64,000 nucleotides of DNA from Solimicrobium sp043758755 (GCA_043758755.1 JAYVMW010000059.1:1-64000); one strand, 5' to 3'; shown: positions 51,670 through 60,576, counted from the first letter of the stretch. Notes: a model not told the origin generated them from the letters alone. Program-made: numbers and translations.

Positions 51670-52698
51670 ATGCGACGTCGCTCATTTCTTATTGCCGGGA
51701 TAGGCGCAGCGCTGCTGCCGGGATCAACCCTGATGGCACCGTTGGCGCAGACCGGCACGATCATCCGCCAGCAATTTCCCGGCACCGAAAAACGGCTATA
51801 TACGGCTTCGGATCTGGCCTTTGGCGCCACCATCACCATGCACGTGCTGCACAGCGATCAGCGCAACGCCGAGTTGGCCATGCAGGATGCCTTCGCACAG
51901 GCCAAAAACATCGACGCACTGATGAGCATCCACACCCAGACCAGTCAGGTCGGACAGTTGAATGCGCATGGTATCGTGCATCATCCCGACCCGCATTTAC
52001 TGACCGTGCTGACCGAGGCCAACCGGTTGTCCAGGCTGACTGACGGCGCGTTTGATATCACCGTACAACCGCTCTGGAATCAGTTCACTGCAGCTGCCGA
52101 ACGCAACGCGTTACCCACCGAACTTGCCAGAAAACAGGCGCAGGAACTGGTTGACTGGCGCGCTGTTCAGTTTGATGCGCAACGGGTGCGTCTGACCAGA
52201 CCATCGATGGCAATCACCCTGAATGGTATTGCTCAAGGTTATGCGGTTGATCTGGCGTTAGATGCGGTACGTGCGCGCGGCATTGAACACGCGTTGCTCG
52301 ATACCGGCGAATTTATTTCGATCGGCAGCAAAGCCGGCCATCCGTGGCTGGTTGGTGTGCAAGATCCGCGTCACGCAGAACAACTGACTACCTTGCTGGG
52401 CATGGATGGACGCAGCGTGGCGACTTCAGGCGACTATGAAACTTTTTTCACCGCCGACTTCACCCACAACCACATCTTTGATCCTGCCACTGGCGACTCG
52501 CCACTGGAGTTGGCCAGCGTAACCGTGGCTGCGCCCAACGGTTTGCTGGCCGATGGTCTGTCAACCGCGTTTTTTGTGATGGGACATGAAAAATCGCTGC
52601 AGCTGCTTCAATCCATGGCGCAGGTTGATGCGCTGTTTATCGACAAGAGCGGCAGAACTTACAGCAGTGCCGGGCTGCGTGCGTTGGCGCAGACCTGA
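51670..52698 (+). CDS. apbE: FAD:protein FMN transferase ApbE
   Basis: This 342-residue protein has an N-terminal twin-arginine-like/lipidless signal (MRRRSFLIAGIGAALLPGS). It shows family motifs MSIHTQTSQVGQLNAHG, LTDGAFDITVQPLWN, AITLNGIAQGYAVD (FAD binding), DTGEFISIGSKAG, SVATSGDYETFF, and the metal-binding NHIFDPATGDSP with DGLSTAFFVMG. It covalently attaches FMN to Thr in periplasmic proteins. The obvious client is the NosR-like protein encoded four bases upstream, which has a matching DGVTKAT site. AAGGAT precedes the ATG. Confidence 0.93.
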   Translation: MRRRSFLIAGIGAALLPGSTLMAPLAQTGTIIRQQFPGTEKRLYTASDLAFGATITMHVLHSDQRNAELAMQDAFAQAKNIDALMSIHTQTSQVGQLNAHGIVHHPDPHLLTVLTEANRLSRLTDGAFDITVQPLWNQFTAAAERNALPTELARKQAQELVDWRAVQFDAQRVRLTRPSMAITLNGIAQGYAVDLALDAVRARGIEHALLDTGEFISIGSKAGHPWLVGVQDPRHAEQLTTLLGMDGRSVATSGDYETFFTADFTHNHIFDPATGDSPLELASVTVAAPNGLLADGLSTAFFVMGHEKSLQLLQSMAQVDALFIDKSGRTYSSAGLRALAQT

Positions 52699-53202
52699 AT
52701 TCTCGGATGAAACCCTTCACTAATCAGGCAGTGGCAGCCGTGGAAAAACCGGCCAAATACCACGACTGCGACGATGACATGGACAATGCCCACAGGGGTG
52801 GTTGTCGGAAACCAGGGAATGCAACTGTTTGACGCATCCTCCAATCTGATTTTTGCATTTGAAAATGATGGTGTACCTGCAGTTGCTACGACAAACTCGA
52901 TTTCGGTTACAGGTATGACAGGCAAGCCGGCGAGCGGTTGGGCCGGTATTTCAGTAAATATTGGTGGATTGAAAGTCGAGTCCACGATAAATTTCTGATT
53001 ACAAACGCAGAAAATTGAAGGGCGAAAAAAACACTCTCATCAGCGTACCGATGTAATGCATCTCTGAAATATGCGGTTATGTGGCGTGACAATTTGAAGA
53101 GTGCATTCCGCAAATCGGGTTACATAGAGTTTACATGGATGTTGAAGCTGCGGGCTGATTCAAAAACTTACTAAATTAATCCAGGTAAGTATTTGATTTA
53201 AT
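52699..53202. other. intergenic region without a supported gene
   Basis: About 500 bases separate apbE and the tRNA. A 74-codon frame at 52774-52998 has no ribosome-binding site and no recognisable family; its N/T/V/G-rich composition could reflect a decayed fragment. No terminator is obvious. Confidence 0.45.
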
Positions 53203-53277
53203 TGGTGCGACCGACAGGAATCGAACCTGTATTGCGAGCTTCGGAGGCTCGTATCCTATCCGTTGGAAGACGGTCGC
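53203..53277 (-). tRNA. tRNA-Arg (anticodon CCG)
   Basis: On the minus strand the acceptor stem GCGACCG pairs with CGGTCGC, followed by A and an encoded CCA. The anticodon stem CGAGC/GCTCG encloses the loop CTCCGAA, giving anticodon CCG (reads CGG, Arg). The T-arm AGGTTCGATTCCT is canonical. The length is 75 nt. Confidence 0.96.
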
Positions 53278-53648
53278 ATTGTGAAGTGCGGGGCAGCATG
53301 AAGCTTGGCTGGCCCGTGAACAGGCGCGAATTATAAGCCAAACCCGGCGTTATTAGCTACTCTGCCCTGATTTTACTGAACAAGAAGTGCTGATTTTAGC
53401 GCAGCAGCCGATGCATTTATGGGAAAAGTGCGCAATTAAGTTAAGTAAAGCACCATTTTATGGGTGGCATACACTATTTCCAGTTCCAAACATTTTGCTT
53501 TACCCCTATAATCTGGGGCTTGCGATGCGACAAGAACCATGGCTGTTGTACCTGGATGAGATGCATTTTGATTGTTCCCGATGCGTTCATTCCACCAACG
53601 CCGCAACATTAAACTATCAACTGATACCCAAATAGTATTGAGGAAAAT
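53278..53648. other. leader region of cytochrome c5 gene
   Basis: About 370 bases between the tRNA and the cytochrome gene hold no convincing gene. They presumably carry the promoters of both the tRNA (minus) and the cytochrome (plus). A frame at 53387-53635 lacks a start site and family features. Confidence 0.45.
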
Positions 53649-54161
53649 ATGGCCCACGACGAACACGAATCACCCATAAAAACGCCAAATCAGCTTATCG
53701 TTGCAGTCATTGCAGCGTTCGTAGTGCCAATTATTTGCATAGTTTTACTGGTTCAGTTTGTCACTTCTGGCAATCTTCCTGCGGCCGGTTCTAACGCGCA
53801 GACTCCGGAAGCCATTGCCGCCCGAATTCAGCCGGTATCCGACATCGGCTATACGTTTAAAGATGCCAGTGGTCCTAAAGTGTTGCAAACCGGCGAAGCA
53901 ATCTTCAAATCCACCTGTGTGGCCTGCCATGGTGCCGGTGTTGCCGGAGCGCCGAAGTTTGGTGATACTGCAGCCTGGGCGCCACGTATCAAGAACGGCT
54001 ACGACAAACTGTTGGATCATGCCTTGCACGGTTTCAATGCCATGCCTGCCAAAGGCGGTAACGCGGATCTGGACGATATCGAAATTGCGCGTACGATCGT
54101 GTACATGGTGAATAACAGCGGTGGTTCCTTTAAAGAACCTGAAGTGCCAGCTGCCAAATAA
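53649..54161 (+). CDS. membrane-anchored cytochrome c5-type protein
   Basis: This 170-residue protein has a short cytoplasmic N-terminus and one uncleaved membrane helix (about 15-38, LIVAVIAAFVVPIICIVLLVQF). A periplasmic c-type cytochrome domain follows with heme site C90-V-A-C-H94 and a distal Met in FNAMPAKGG. These resemble betaproteobacterial cytochrome c5 proteins that carry electrons towards terminal oxidases. The start has a GAGGAAAAT site. A good terminator follows. No sigma-54 promoter was seen, so it is probably constitutive and not part of the PQQ regulon. Confidence 0.92.
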   Translation: MAHDEHESPIKTPNQLIVAVIAAFVVPIICIVLLVQFVTSGNLPAAGSNAQTPEAIAARIQPVSDIGYTFKDASGPKVLQTGEAIFKSTCVACHGAGVAGAPKFGDTAAWAPRIKNGYDKLLDHALHGFNAMPAKGGNADLDDIEIARTIVYMVNNSGGSFKEPEVPAAK

Positions 54162-54180
54162 CTGTTGTCAGTTGTTGAAA

Positions 54181-54209
54181 AAAAAGCCGATCACTGATCG
54201 GCTTTTTTT
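54181..54209 (+). terminator. terminator after cytochrome c5 gene
   Basis: A palindromic stem, AGCCGATCA and TGATCGGCT (54185-54203), is flanked by A-runs and a run of T. It is rho-independent and probably bidirectional with the convergent LysR gene. Confidence 0.9.
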
Positions 54210-54229
54210 ACGTCTGGGCCCTGCTGAAA

Positions 54230-55189
54230 TTACATGACATCCAGACTGGTTGTGAAAACGCTGCCGAGCAGGGCGGCTCTGGTCTGGGCGCTGTCGAGCT
54301 GGTCCAGCCACCATTTGAGCGCGTTGCCATGATTGGGTGATTTGCGCCAGGCGTAACTGACATGCACGATCCGCTCGGTACGTTCCACCGGCTTTTCTAC
54401 CAGCCGGCCGGTTTTGACATACGGCATGGCCAGACTGTCAGGTAGAAAGCCGCTGCCGATACCGCGCAGTTGCGCTTCGAGCTTGATCGACATATTAGGC
54501 ACCGTAAATACTTCCTGACCGCCCAGCAAACCCAGCGTCAGTCCGCCGCCGCGCTGCACCGAATCTGCCACGGCCACGGCCCGGTGCTGGCGGATCAGTT
54601 CATCGCTGAGCGGTTCAGTCTCCCGTGCCAGCGGATGGTGGGGCGCAACTACATAGATGAAACGCTGGTTTCCCAGAGGACGCACCTGAAAACCCGCGGT
54701 GGAAGCTGATTCTGCCGGCACACCGATGGCCAGATCGGCCTGTCCGGAAGTCAGGGCTTCCAGCGTGCCGGACAGCGTTTCAGCACGCAGCCGCAGCCGG
54801 GTGGGAGGATTCAGTGCGAAAAAGGCTTCGCACAATTCCAAAACCACGGTGCGGTGAATGATGCTGTCAATGGCGATCGTCAGGGTCGGTTCCCATCCAG
54901 TAGCCACGCGCTTGACCCGGTTGGCGATGGCATCGACTTCGGCCAGCAGCCGCGCACCTTCACGCAGCAGTTCGTGACCGGCCTGAGTCAGCCGCGCCTG
55001 ACGCGAGCTGCGATCGAACAGCAGCACATCAAGCGCGTCTTCAATCTGACGTACCCGGTAGGTCAGTGCGCTTGGTACCATGCCGCAGGTGCGGGCTGCC
55101 GCTGCAAAGCTGCCGGCATCGGCAATTCCCTGTAGCATGGCCAGCGAATCTGGCGTTAATACGTCGCGTGCGGACAAAGGTGGCTTCAT
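54230..55189 (-). CDS. LysR-family transcriptional regulator
   Basis: This 319-residue regulator has an N-terminal winged HTH (about 15-75, LAMLQGIADAGSFAAAARTC then VPSALTYRVRQIEDAL) and a substrate-binding domain from about 100. It is divergent from the pirin/cytochrome b561/YceI operon, with a palindrome TTCAAA-N3-TTTGAA in between, so it very likely controls that operon and itself. In related bacteria this cluster is conserved. The inducer is unknown; oxidative or electrophile stress would fit pirin and YceI. Confidence 0.93.
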   Translation of the reverse strand: MKPPLSARDVLTPDSLAMLQGIADAGSFAAAARTCGMVPSALTYRVRQIEDALDVLLFDRSSRQARLTQAGHELLREGARLLAEVDAIANRVKRVATGWEPTLTIAIDSIIHRTVVLELCEAFFALNPPTRLRLRAETLSGTLEALTSGQADLAIGVPAESASTAGFQVRPLGNQRFIYVVAPHHPLARETEPLSDELIRQHRAVAVADSVQRGGGLTLGLLGGQEVFTVPNMSIKLEAQLRGIGSGFLPDSLAMPYVKTGRLVEKPVERTERIVHVSYAWRKSPNHGNALKWWLDQLDSAQTRAALLGSVFTTSLDVM

Positions 55190-55200
55190 ATCTACCTCTA

Positions 55201-55223
55201 ATCGTTCAAATTATTTGAATGAT
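55201..55223. promoter_or_regulatory. LysR operator palindrome
   Basis: TTCAAA-N3-TTTGAA, extended by outer ATC/GAT with one base between on each side, lies in the LysR/pirin divergent region. It contains a T-N11-A type LysR box and starts 12 bases upstream of the lysR ATG. Confidence 0.75.
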
Positions 55224-55288
55224 GCCATCAAATTGACTGGAACACATCCTTCTGCACAACAATTAAAGTGTCAGCACTGGAGGAATTT

Positions 55289-55984
55289 ATGATTACGTTA
55301 AGACAGTCTTTGGAACGCGGTTACGCCGATCACGGCTGGTTGAAGAGTTTCCACTCATTTTCGTTTGCGGGTTATTACGATCCTGCACACATGGGCTGGG
55401 GTAATCTGCGTGTCATCAATGAAGACCGGTTGGCAGCGGGAGCGGGTTTTGGTACCCACGGTCATGCCGACATGGAAATTATCAGTTACGTGATTTCTGG
55501 CGGACTCGAGCACAAGGACAGCATGGGCAATGGCACGACCATCCCGGCCGGCGATGTGCAGCGCATGAGTGCCGGCAGCGGAGTCCGGCACAGCGAATTC
55601 AACCAGTTTAAAGATGAGCAGACCCATTTCTTTCAGATCTGGATCTTGCCAAATCTGACGGGGATCGAGCCGGGTTATGAGCAAAAGACCCTGGACAGAA
55701 ATCCCGGCACGTTACAGTTGATTGCCGGACCGGCTGGAGCCGACGCTGCTTTGACGATTCATGCCGACGCGTCACTGTATCGTGGTATTTTTGATGAAGC
55801 AGGTCAGGCCACCCTGAAACTGAACCCGAAACGCAAAGCCTACGTGCATCTGATACAGGGCGCTGTTCAGGTAAATGGCCTGCAGTTGCAGACTGGTGAT
55901 GCGGCTGTGCTGTCTGACGAGGCATTACTCACGCTGACCGTCTCACCGGCGGCCGAAGTGCTGGTTTTTGATCTTGCCGCATAA
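55289..55984 (+). CDS. pirin family protein (YhhW-like)
   Basis: ATG 55289 is chosen because GGAGG lies seven bases upstream; a GTG at 55268 would include that site in the coding sequence. The protein is about 231 residues, a bicupin with the pirin signature RGYADHGWLKSFHSFSFAGY, metal ligands in FGTHGHADMEIISYV and GVRHSEFN, and a second cupin at the C-terminus. Relatives are quercetin dioxygenases or redox-sensing proteins. It is the first gene of an operon with cytochrome b561 and two YceI proteins. Confidence 0.93.
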   Translation: MITLRQSLERGYADHGWLKSFHSFSFAGYYDPAHMGWGNLRVINEDRLAAGAGFGTHGHADMEIISYVISGGLEHKDSMGNGTTIPAGDVQRMSAGSGVRHSEFNQFKDEQTHFFQIWILPNLTGIEPGYEQKTLDRNPGTLQLIAGPAGADAALTIHADASLYRGIFDEAGQATLKLNPKRKAYVHLIQGAVQVNGLQLQTGDAAVLSDEALLTLTVSPAAEVLVFDLAA

Positions 55985-56013
55985 TTCACCACCTTTTATT
56001 TTGGAGTTCAAGC

Positions 56014-56565
56014 ATGTCACTGGCTACTGAAAAAAATGACTACACCATGACCGCCAAGGTGCTGCACTGGCTCATGGCCGTGGCGATCATCGGTATGTTT
56101 GGTTTTGGTTTTTACGTCAGCAATATGCCATTCTCGCCGCAAAAACTGCAGTTTCTGTCCTATCACAAATGGACCGGCGTGACGATTTTCATGCTGGCGC
56201 TGGTGCGACTGTCCTGGCGTATCATGCATCGTCCACCGGCCCTGCCGGCCCATATGGGCAAAATGGAGCAGCTGGTAGCGCATGCAGGACATGCGGTGCT
56301 GTATCTGTTAATGTTCTGCATCCCGGTGTCCGGCTGGTTGATGAGTTCGGCCAAAGGATTTCAGACTGTGCTGTTCGGTGTGTTTCCGCTCCCTGATCTG
56401 ATCGGCAAGGATCGCGAACTGGGGCATGTGCTGCAAACGGTTCATCTGGGATTGAATCTGATCCTGGCGGCCGTGGTTGTCGGTCATGTGTTGGCGGCGT
56501 TAAAACACCACTTTAAAGATCGGGATGATGTTCTTACCCGCATGATGCTTGTATCAAGAAAATAA
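56014..56565 (+). CDS. cytochrome b561
   Basis: This 183-residue inner-membrane di-heme b-type cytochrome has four helices with conserved histidines: HWLMAVAIIGMFGFGF, FLSYHKWTGVTIFML, HAGHAVLYLLMFCIPVSGWL and VHLGLNLILAAVVVGHVLAALKHH. It transfers electrons from quinol to periplasmic acceptors or superoxide. A TTGGAG site precedes the ATG. It is typically paired with YceI, as here (YceI gene nine bases downstream). Confidence 0.94.
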   Translation: MSLATEKNDYTMTAKVLHWLMAVAIIGMFGFGFYVSNMPFSPQKLQFLSYHKWTGVTIFMLALVRLSWRIMHRPPALPAHMGKMEQLVAHAGHAVLYLLMFCIPVSGWLMSSAKGFQTVLFGVFPLPDLIGKDRELGHVLQTVHLGLNLILAAVVVGHVLAALKHHFKDRDDVLTRMMLVSRK

Positions 56566-56574
56566 TCGGAGAAA

Positions 56575-57150
56575 ATGATGAAAGTAAAATCACTGTTTAT
56601 AGCGTTGACCATGGCCGCAGCGTCGTTGGTGTCGGTGTCCAGTCAGGCCGAAGAATATAAGGTTGTTCAGGTCGACAAAAGCACACTCAATTTTGGCTAC
56701 AAACAAATGGGCGTTGGTATGGATGGACGCTTCAAGAAATTTACCGTGCAGATGAATTTTGATCCGGCCAACCTGGCCGCTTCGAAAGCGCAGTTTGATC
56801 TGGATCTGGCCAGCATCGATGTCGGATCCGACGAAGGTAACGATGAAGTGGTCGGCAAACAGTGGTTCAACATCAAGGCCTTTCCCAAGGCAACTTTTAC
56901 TACCACCGCTATCAAGTCGCTGGGCGGCAACCGCTATGAAGTCAGCGGACCGTTGACTATCAAGGGGCGTACCAAAACGGTGACGGCACCGGCGCTCGTT
57001 ACCATCTCCGGCAAGACCGCCAGCTTTGATGGTGCGTTCACCATCCTGCGTTCGGACTACAGTATCGGAGAAGGTCCATGGGCCACTTTCGAAACGGTTG
57101 CCAACGAAGTTCAGATCAAGTTTCACCTGCTGGCCGGTGCCAGCAAATAA
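56575..57150 (+). CDS. YceI-family periplasmic protein, copy 1 of the operon
   Basis: This 191-residue protein has a signal peptide (LFIALTMAAASLVSVSSQA). The YceI lipocalin-like fold shows STLNFGYKQMGVGMDGRFKK, KAQFDLDLASIDVGSDEGND, VVGKQWFNIKAFPKATFTTT and GPLTIKGRTKTVTAP. It probably binds a prenyl-quinone-like lipid and works with the adjacent cytochrome b561. CGGAGAAA precedes ATGATG. It is a different subgroup from the next gene (G-V-G-M-D-G replaces the usual SRF turn). Confidence 0.93.
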   Translation: MMKVKSLFIALTMAAASLVSVSSQAEEYKVVQVDKSTLNFGYKQMGVGMDGRFKKFTVQMNFDPANLAASKAQFDLDLASIDVGSDEGNDEVVGKQWFNIKAFPKATFTTTAIKSLGGNRYEVSGPLTIKGRTKTVTAPALVTISGKTASFDGAFTILRSDYSIGEGPWATFETVANEVQIKFHLLAGASK

Positions 57151-57208
57151 GCAGTCAGAAATGAGTACGTTTTAATTTAACCGGTATCAATCCAAAGGAG
57201 CTTTAACC

Positions 57209-57787
57209 ATGAAATCATTGACACAATTTACCTTAGCCGCAGCCTTTATCGCCACACTCAGTAGTTCAGCATTTGCAGCACCTGAAACATTTATTATTGA
57301 TGGCCTGCATACCATGCCGCGTTTTTCGTACAGCCATTTCGGCTATTCGACACAGCTCAGCCGTTTTAATAAAACAACAGGAAAAATCGTGTTCGATAAA
57401 GAAGCCAAAACTGGCTCGGTTGATGTAACTATCGATATGAAATCGGTTGATACCGGTTCCGACTTGTTTAACGGTCACATTCAGGGTGAAGATTTTTTAT
57501 CCACTGAAAAATATCCGACTGCGACATTCAAATCCACCAAAGTCAATTTTGACGGCGACAAACCAGCTTCAGTGGAAGGCAATTTGACTTTGAAGGGTGT
57601 GACCAAGCCAATCACTCTGAAATTGAGTTCATTCCAGGCTATGCCGCATCCGATGATGAAAAAAGATGCGATTGGTGCCAATGCCAGCGTCGTTGTGAAA
57701 CGTTCTGATTTCAATGCAGGTAAATATGCTCCGTACGTTGGCGACGACGTGACGATTGATATCGCTGTTGAAGCTGTAAAAGAGTAA
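57209..57787 (+). CDS. YceI-family periplasmic protein, copy 2 of the operon
   Basis: This 192-residue protein has a signal peptide ending SSSAFAAP and the canonical YceI core: HTMPRFSYSHFGYSTQLSRF, MKSVDTGSDLFNGHIQGEDF, LSTEKYPTATFKSTKVNFDG and RSDFNAGKYAPYVGDDV. A strong AAAGGAG site precedes the ATG. It follows the first YceI gene by 58 bases and is the last gene of the LysR-controlled operon. It resembles the isolated YceI at 14.4 kb in its core motifs. Confidence 0.94.
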   Translation: MKSLTQFTLAAAFIATLSSSAFAAPETFIIDGLHTMPRFSYSHFGYSTQLSRFNKTTGKIVFDKEAKTGSVDVTIDMKSVDTGSDLFNGHIQGEDFLSTEKYPTATFKSTKVNFDGDKPASVEGNLTLKGVTKPITLKLSSFQAMPHPMMKKDAIGANASVVVKRSDFNAGKYAPYVGDDVTIDIAVEAVKE

Positions 57788-57811
57788 TTTCAGGCAGGAA
57801 TTTTGGGCCAG

Positions 57812-57847
57812 TTGCCGGCAATGCTGAATCAGCATTGCCGGCAATTT
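57812..57847. terminator. bidirectional terminator between YceI and topoisomerase III
   Basis: A 16-bp perfect inverted repeat, TTGCCGGCAATGCTGA (57812-57827) and TCAGCATTGCCGGCAA (57829-57844), is centred on one base with a short T run after it. It lies between convergent genes. Confidence 0.88.
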
Positions 57848-60406
57848 CTATTTGGCAGCCTTGGCTTTGGTCGCAGGCTTTTTGGCAGGTGCTTTGGCGG
57901 CAGGTACTTTGGCCGCAGCCGGTTTTTTGGCCGCAGCCGGTTTGCGTTCTTCAAACTCAAAACTGATTTTGCCGTCCTTGCCTTTGACCAAAAAGGCTTT
58001 GAAAGGGCGACGGGTGCGTTGCGAAACAAAGCCCGGCATCAGATCTGTTTTTCCGTCATTCAACAATTTCACCATTTGTTCCGGCAAAATTTCCTGCTGC
58101 AGAATAATGCGGCCACTGCGGAAATCACAGGCCTTGGGGCGCTCCATGGTTTTTTCGCAGACATACGCCAGGCCCAGTTCATACACATTTGAGCCGCATT
58201 TCGGACACGGTCCCAGTACGGTCTGGCCTGTGAAATCTACCGGTTCGGCATCTTCATCATTCTGGTTCTGGCCAAAATCGAATTCGAGTTTCAGATTGGT
58301 GCCTTCATCGTCCGGGACGATTTTCAAAATAGCGGCAAAGGGTCGGCCCATTTTTGAGCGGAAACCCTGCAACGGACCGATCTCGCGTTTGGCCAGCAAT
58401 TCTTCTACTTCAGCAACTTCAAACTGACGGCTGCCCGGTGTTTTGGAGATATTGAAATCGCATTTGGTGCAGGCAAAACGGCGGTAATTTTCTTTGACCA
58501 CACCGCCGCAATGCGGGCAGGGCGTCGTGAGCGTCGAGTAGTCACCCGGGATGGTGTCGTTGTTGTATTCTTTGGCGCGCTTGATGATGATCTGGGTCAT
58601 CTGGGCAATTTCACGCATGAATTCTTCGCGGCTGATCTGACCCTTTTCCATCTGCGCCAGTTTGTGTTCCCAGCCGCCGGTCAATTCCGGCGAAGTCAGT
58701 TCATCCACACCCAGACCGCGCAACAGGGTCATGAGCTGGAAGGCCTTGGCTGTGGGCTGTAACTCGCGGCCTTCGCGCAGCAGATAACGTTCGGTGAGCA
58801 GGCCTTCAATAATGGTGGCACGGGTGGCTGGTGTGCCCAGACCCTTGCCGGACATCGCTTCGCGGAATTCATCGTCGTCCACCAGCTTGCCTGCGCCTTC
58901 CATGGCCGACAGTAACGTGGCTTCCGTATAGCGGGCGGGCGGTTTGGTGACCAGTTCGTGGCTGTGAACCGATTCGGTTTTGACTTTCTCGTTTTTGGCC
59001 ACAGGAACCAGCGTGCCGTTTTCTTCTCCGTCACCGGCCATTTCCTTGCCGTAGATGGCCAGCCAGCCGGGTTTGGTCATGACCTTGCCCTCGGTCTTGA
59101 ATTGATGTCCCGAGACTTCGGTGATACGGGTGGTGACCTGAAATTCGGCTGCAGGATAGAACACCGCCATAAAGCGGCGCGTTACCAGGTCATACAGTTT
59201 TTGTTCCGGCTCGGACAGGTTTTTTGGCGCCTGTGTAGTGGGAATGATCGCAAAGTGATCCGAGATTTTGCTGTTGTCGAAAATGCGTTTGTTCGGTTTT
59301 ACCCAGCCCTGTTTCAGGATGGTGGAAGAGAACTGCTGATAATTGTTATTCTCGGAAATGACTCCCAGGGTTTCCTTGACCGACGCGATATAGTCTTCGG
59401 GCAAGTGCCGTGAATCGGTACGCGGATAGGTCAGTACTTTATGTTTTTCGTACAGAGCCTGAGCCAGTCCCAGCGTGTTTTTCGCAGAAAATCCAAAGCG
59501 CGAGTTGGCTTCACGTTGCAGACTGGTCAGATCGAACAGTCCTGGCGCCATCTGTGTGGCCGGTTTGGATTCTTCGGTAACGATGCCGGGTTTGTTACGG
59601 CAGGCCGTGACGATGGTATCCGCAGCGATCTTGCTCCATAAGCGTTCGGCTTTCTGTTCCGGATCGAGTTCGTTTTTCTTGTGTTTGTGATCCAGCCAGC
59701 GACCTTCGTAAATGCCGGCTGCGCAAACAAATTCGGCGCGCACTTCCCAGTAGGCGCGCGGCACAAACTGTTTGATTTTTTCTTCCCGTTCCACCACGAT
59801 CGACAGGGTAGGGGTCTGAACCCGGCCCACGGTAGTCAGATAAAATCCGCCTTCCTTGGAATTGAAGGCCGTCATGGCGCGTGTGCCATTGATACCGATT
59901 AACCAGTCGGCTTCGGAGCGGCAGCGTGCCGCATCAGCCAGTGGCATCATTTCCTTGTCAGAGCGCAGTCTGGTAAATCCTTCGCGGATTGCGTTTTGCG
60001 TCATGGATTGCAGCCACAGGCGCTGTACCGACTGCTTGGCCTTGGCGTGTTGGGCGATCAGACGGAAAATCAACTCACCTTCGCGGCCCGCATCGCAGGC
60101 ATTGATCAGGGCGCTGACATCCTTGCGCTTGATCAGCTTGGTCAGTACTTTTAAGCGTGATTCTGTCTTGGCGATCGGATTTAAAGCAAAGTGGGGCGGA
60201 ATCATGGGCAAATTGGCAAAACTCCATTTGCCGCGTTTTACGTCATATTCTTCCGGTACGGTAATCTCAAGCAAATGTCCGACAGCCGATGACAGAACGT
60301 AGTTGTCCGATTCGAAATACTCATCGTGTTTGGTGAAGCCGCCCAAAGCCTTGGCAATGTCGGCTGCGACAGATGGCTTTTCAGCGATGATGAGAGTTTT
60401 AGTCAT
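57848..60406 (-). CDS. topB: DNA topoisomerase III
   Basis: ATG 60406 (MTKTLIIAEKPSVA) is preferred over an upstream TTG. The protein is about 852 residues. It is a type IA topoisomerase: Toprim (IIAEKPSVAADIAKAL, CDAGREGELIFR), a core with active Tyr at about 327 (VLTYPRTDSRHLPEDY), VGRVQTPTLS and LSAMEGAGKLVDD. C-terminal topo zinc-finger units follow (CPHCGGVVKENYRRFACTKC and CPKCGSNVYELGLAYVC). A lysine/alanine/proline tail of about 30 residues probably binds DNA. It relaxes and decatenates DNA. The location next to smg and dprA is typical of betaproteobacteria. Confidence 0.94.
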   Translation of the reverse strand: MTKTLIIAEKPSVAADIAKALGGFTKHDEYFESDNYVLSSAVGHLLEITVPEEYDVKRGKWSFANLPMIPPHFALNPIAKTESRLKVLTKLIKRKDVSALINACDAGREGELIFRLIAQHAKAKQSVQRLWLQSMTQNAIREGFTRLRSDKEMMPLADAARCRSEADWLIGINGTRAMTAFNSKEGGFYLTTVGRVQTPTLSIVVEREEKIKQFVPRAYWEVRAEFVCAAGIYEGRWLDHKHKKNELDPEQKAERLWSKIAADTIVTACRNKPGIVTEESKPATQMAPGLFDLTSLQREANSRFGFSAKNTLGLAQALYEKHKVLTYPRTDSRHLPEDYIASVKETLGVISENNNYQQFSSTILKQGWVKPNKRIFDNSKISDHFAIIPTTQAPKNLSEPEQKLYDLVTRRFMAVFYPAAEFQVTTRITEVSGHQFKTEGKVMTKPGWLAIYGKEMAGDGEENGTLVPVAKNEKVKTESVHSHELVTKPPARYTEATLLSAMEGAGKLVDDDEFREAMSGKGLGTPATRATIIEGLLTERYLLREGRELQPTAKAFQLMTLLRGLGVDELTSPELTGGWEHKLAQMEKGQISREEFMREIAQMTQIIIKRAKEYNNDTIPGDYSTLTTPCPHCGGVVKENYRRFACTKCDFNISKTPGSRQFEVAEVEELLAKREIGPLQGFRSKMGRPFAAILKIVPDDEGTNLKLEFDFGQNQNDEDAEPVDFTGQTVLGPCPKCGSNVYELGLAYVCEKTMERPKACDFRSGRIILQQEILPEQMVKLLNDGKTDLMPGFVSQRTRRPFKAFLVKGKDGKISFEFEERKPAAAKKPAAAKVPAAKAPAKKPATKAKAAK

Positions 60407-60576
60407 ATTTTTTGTTTTCAATGAAATTCATGGTGGTGCAAGTAGACACTATAGTTGGAATCGACACGAAGCTATAGTGCAAAATTTCGCCAATGATAAT
60501 GCAGATTTGCCAAATTGGAGCCGTTGCAGGGAAACATTGGAGGGTTGACACTGAATTGAATTGCGTAAAGCGCAAT

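Noticed and set aside
52774..52998. 74-codon frame after apbE
   Set aside because: Slightly protein-like, but no ribosome-binding site or family; kept only as a comment on the intergenic region.
53387..53635. 82-codon frame upstream of cytochrome c5
   Set aside because: No start site; sequence looks random and sits in the expected promoter region.
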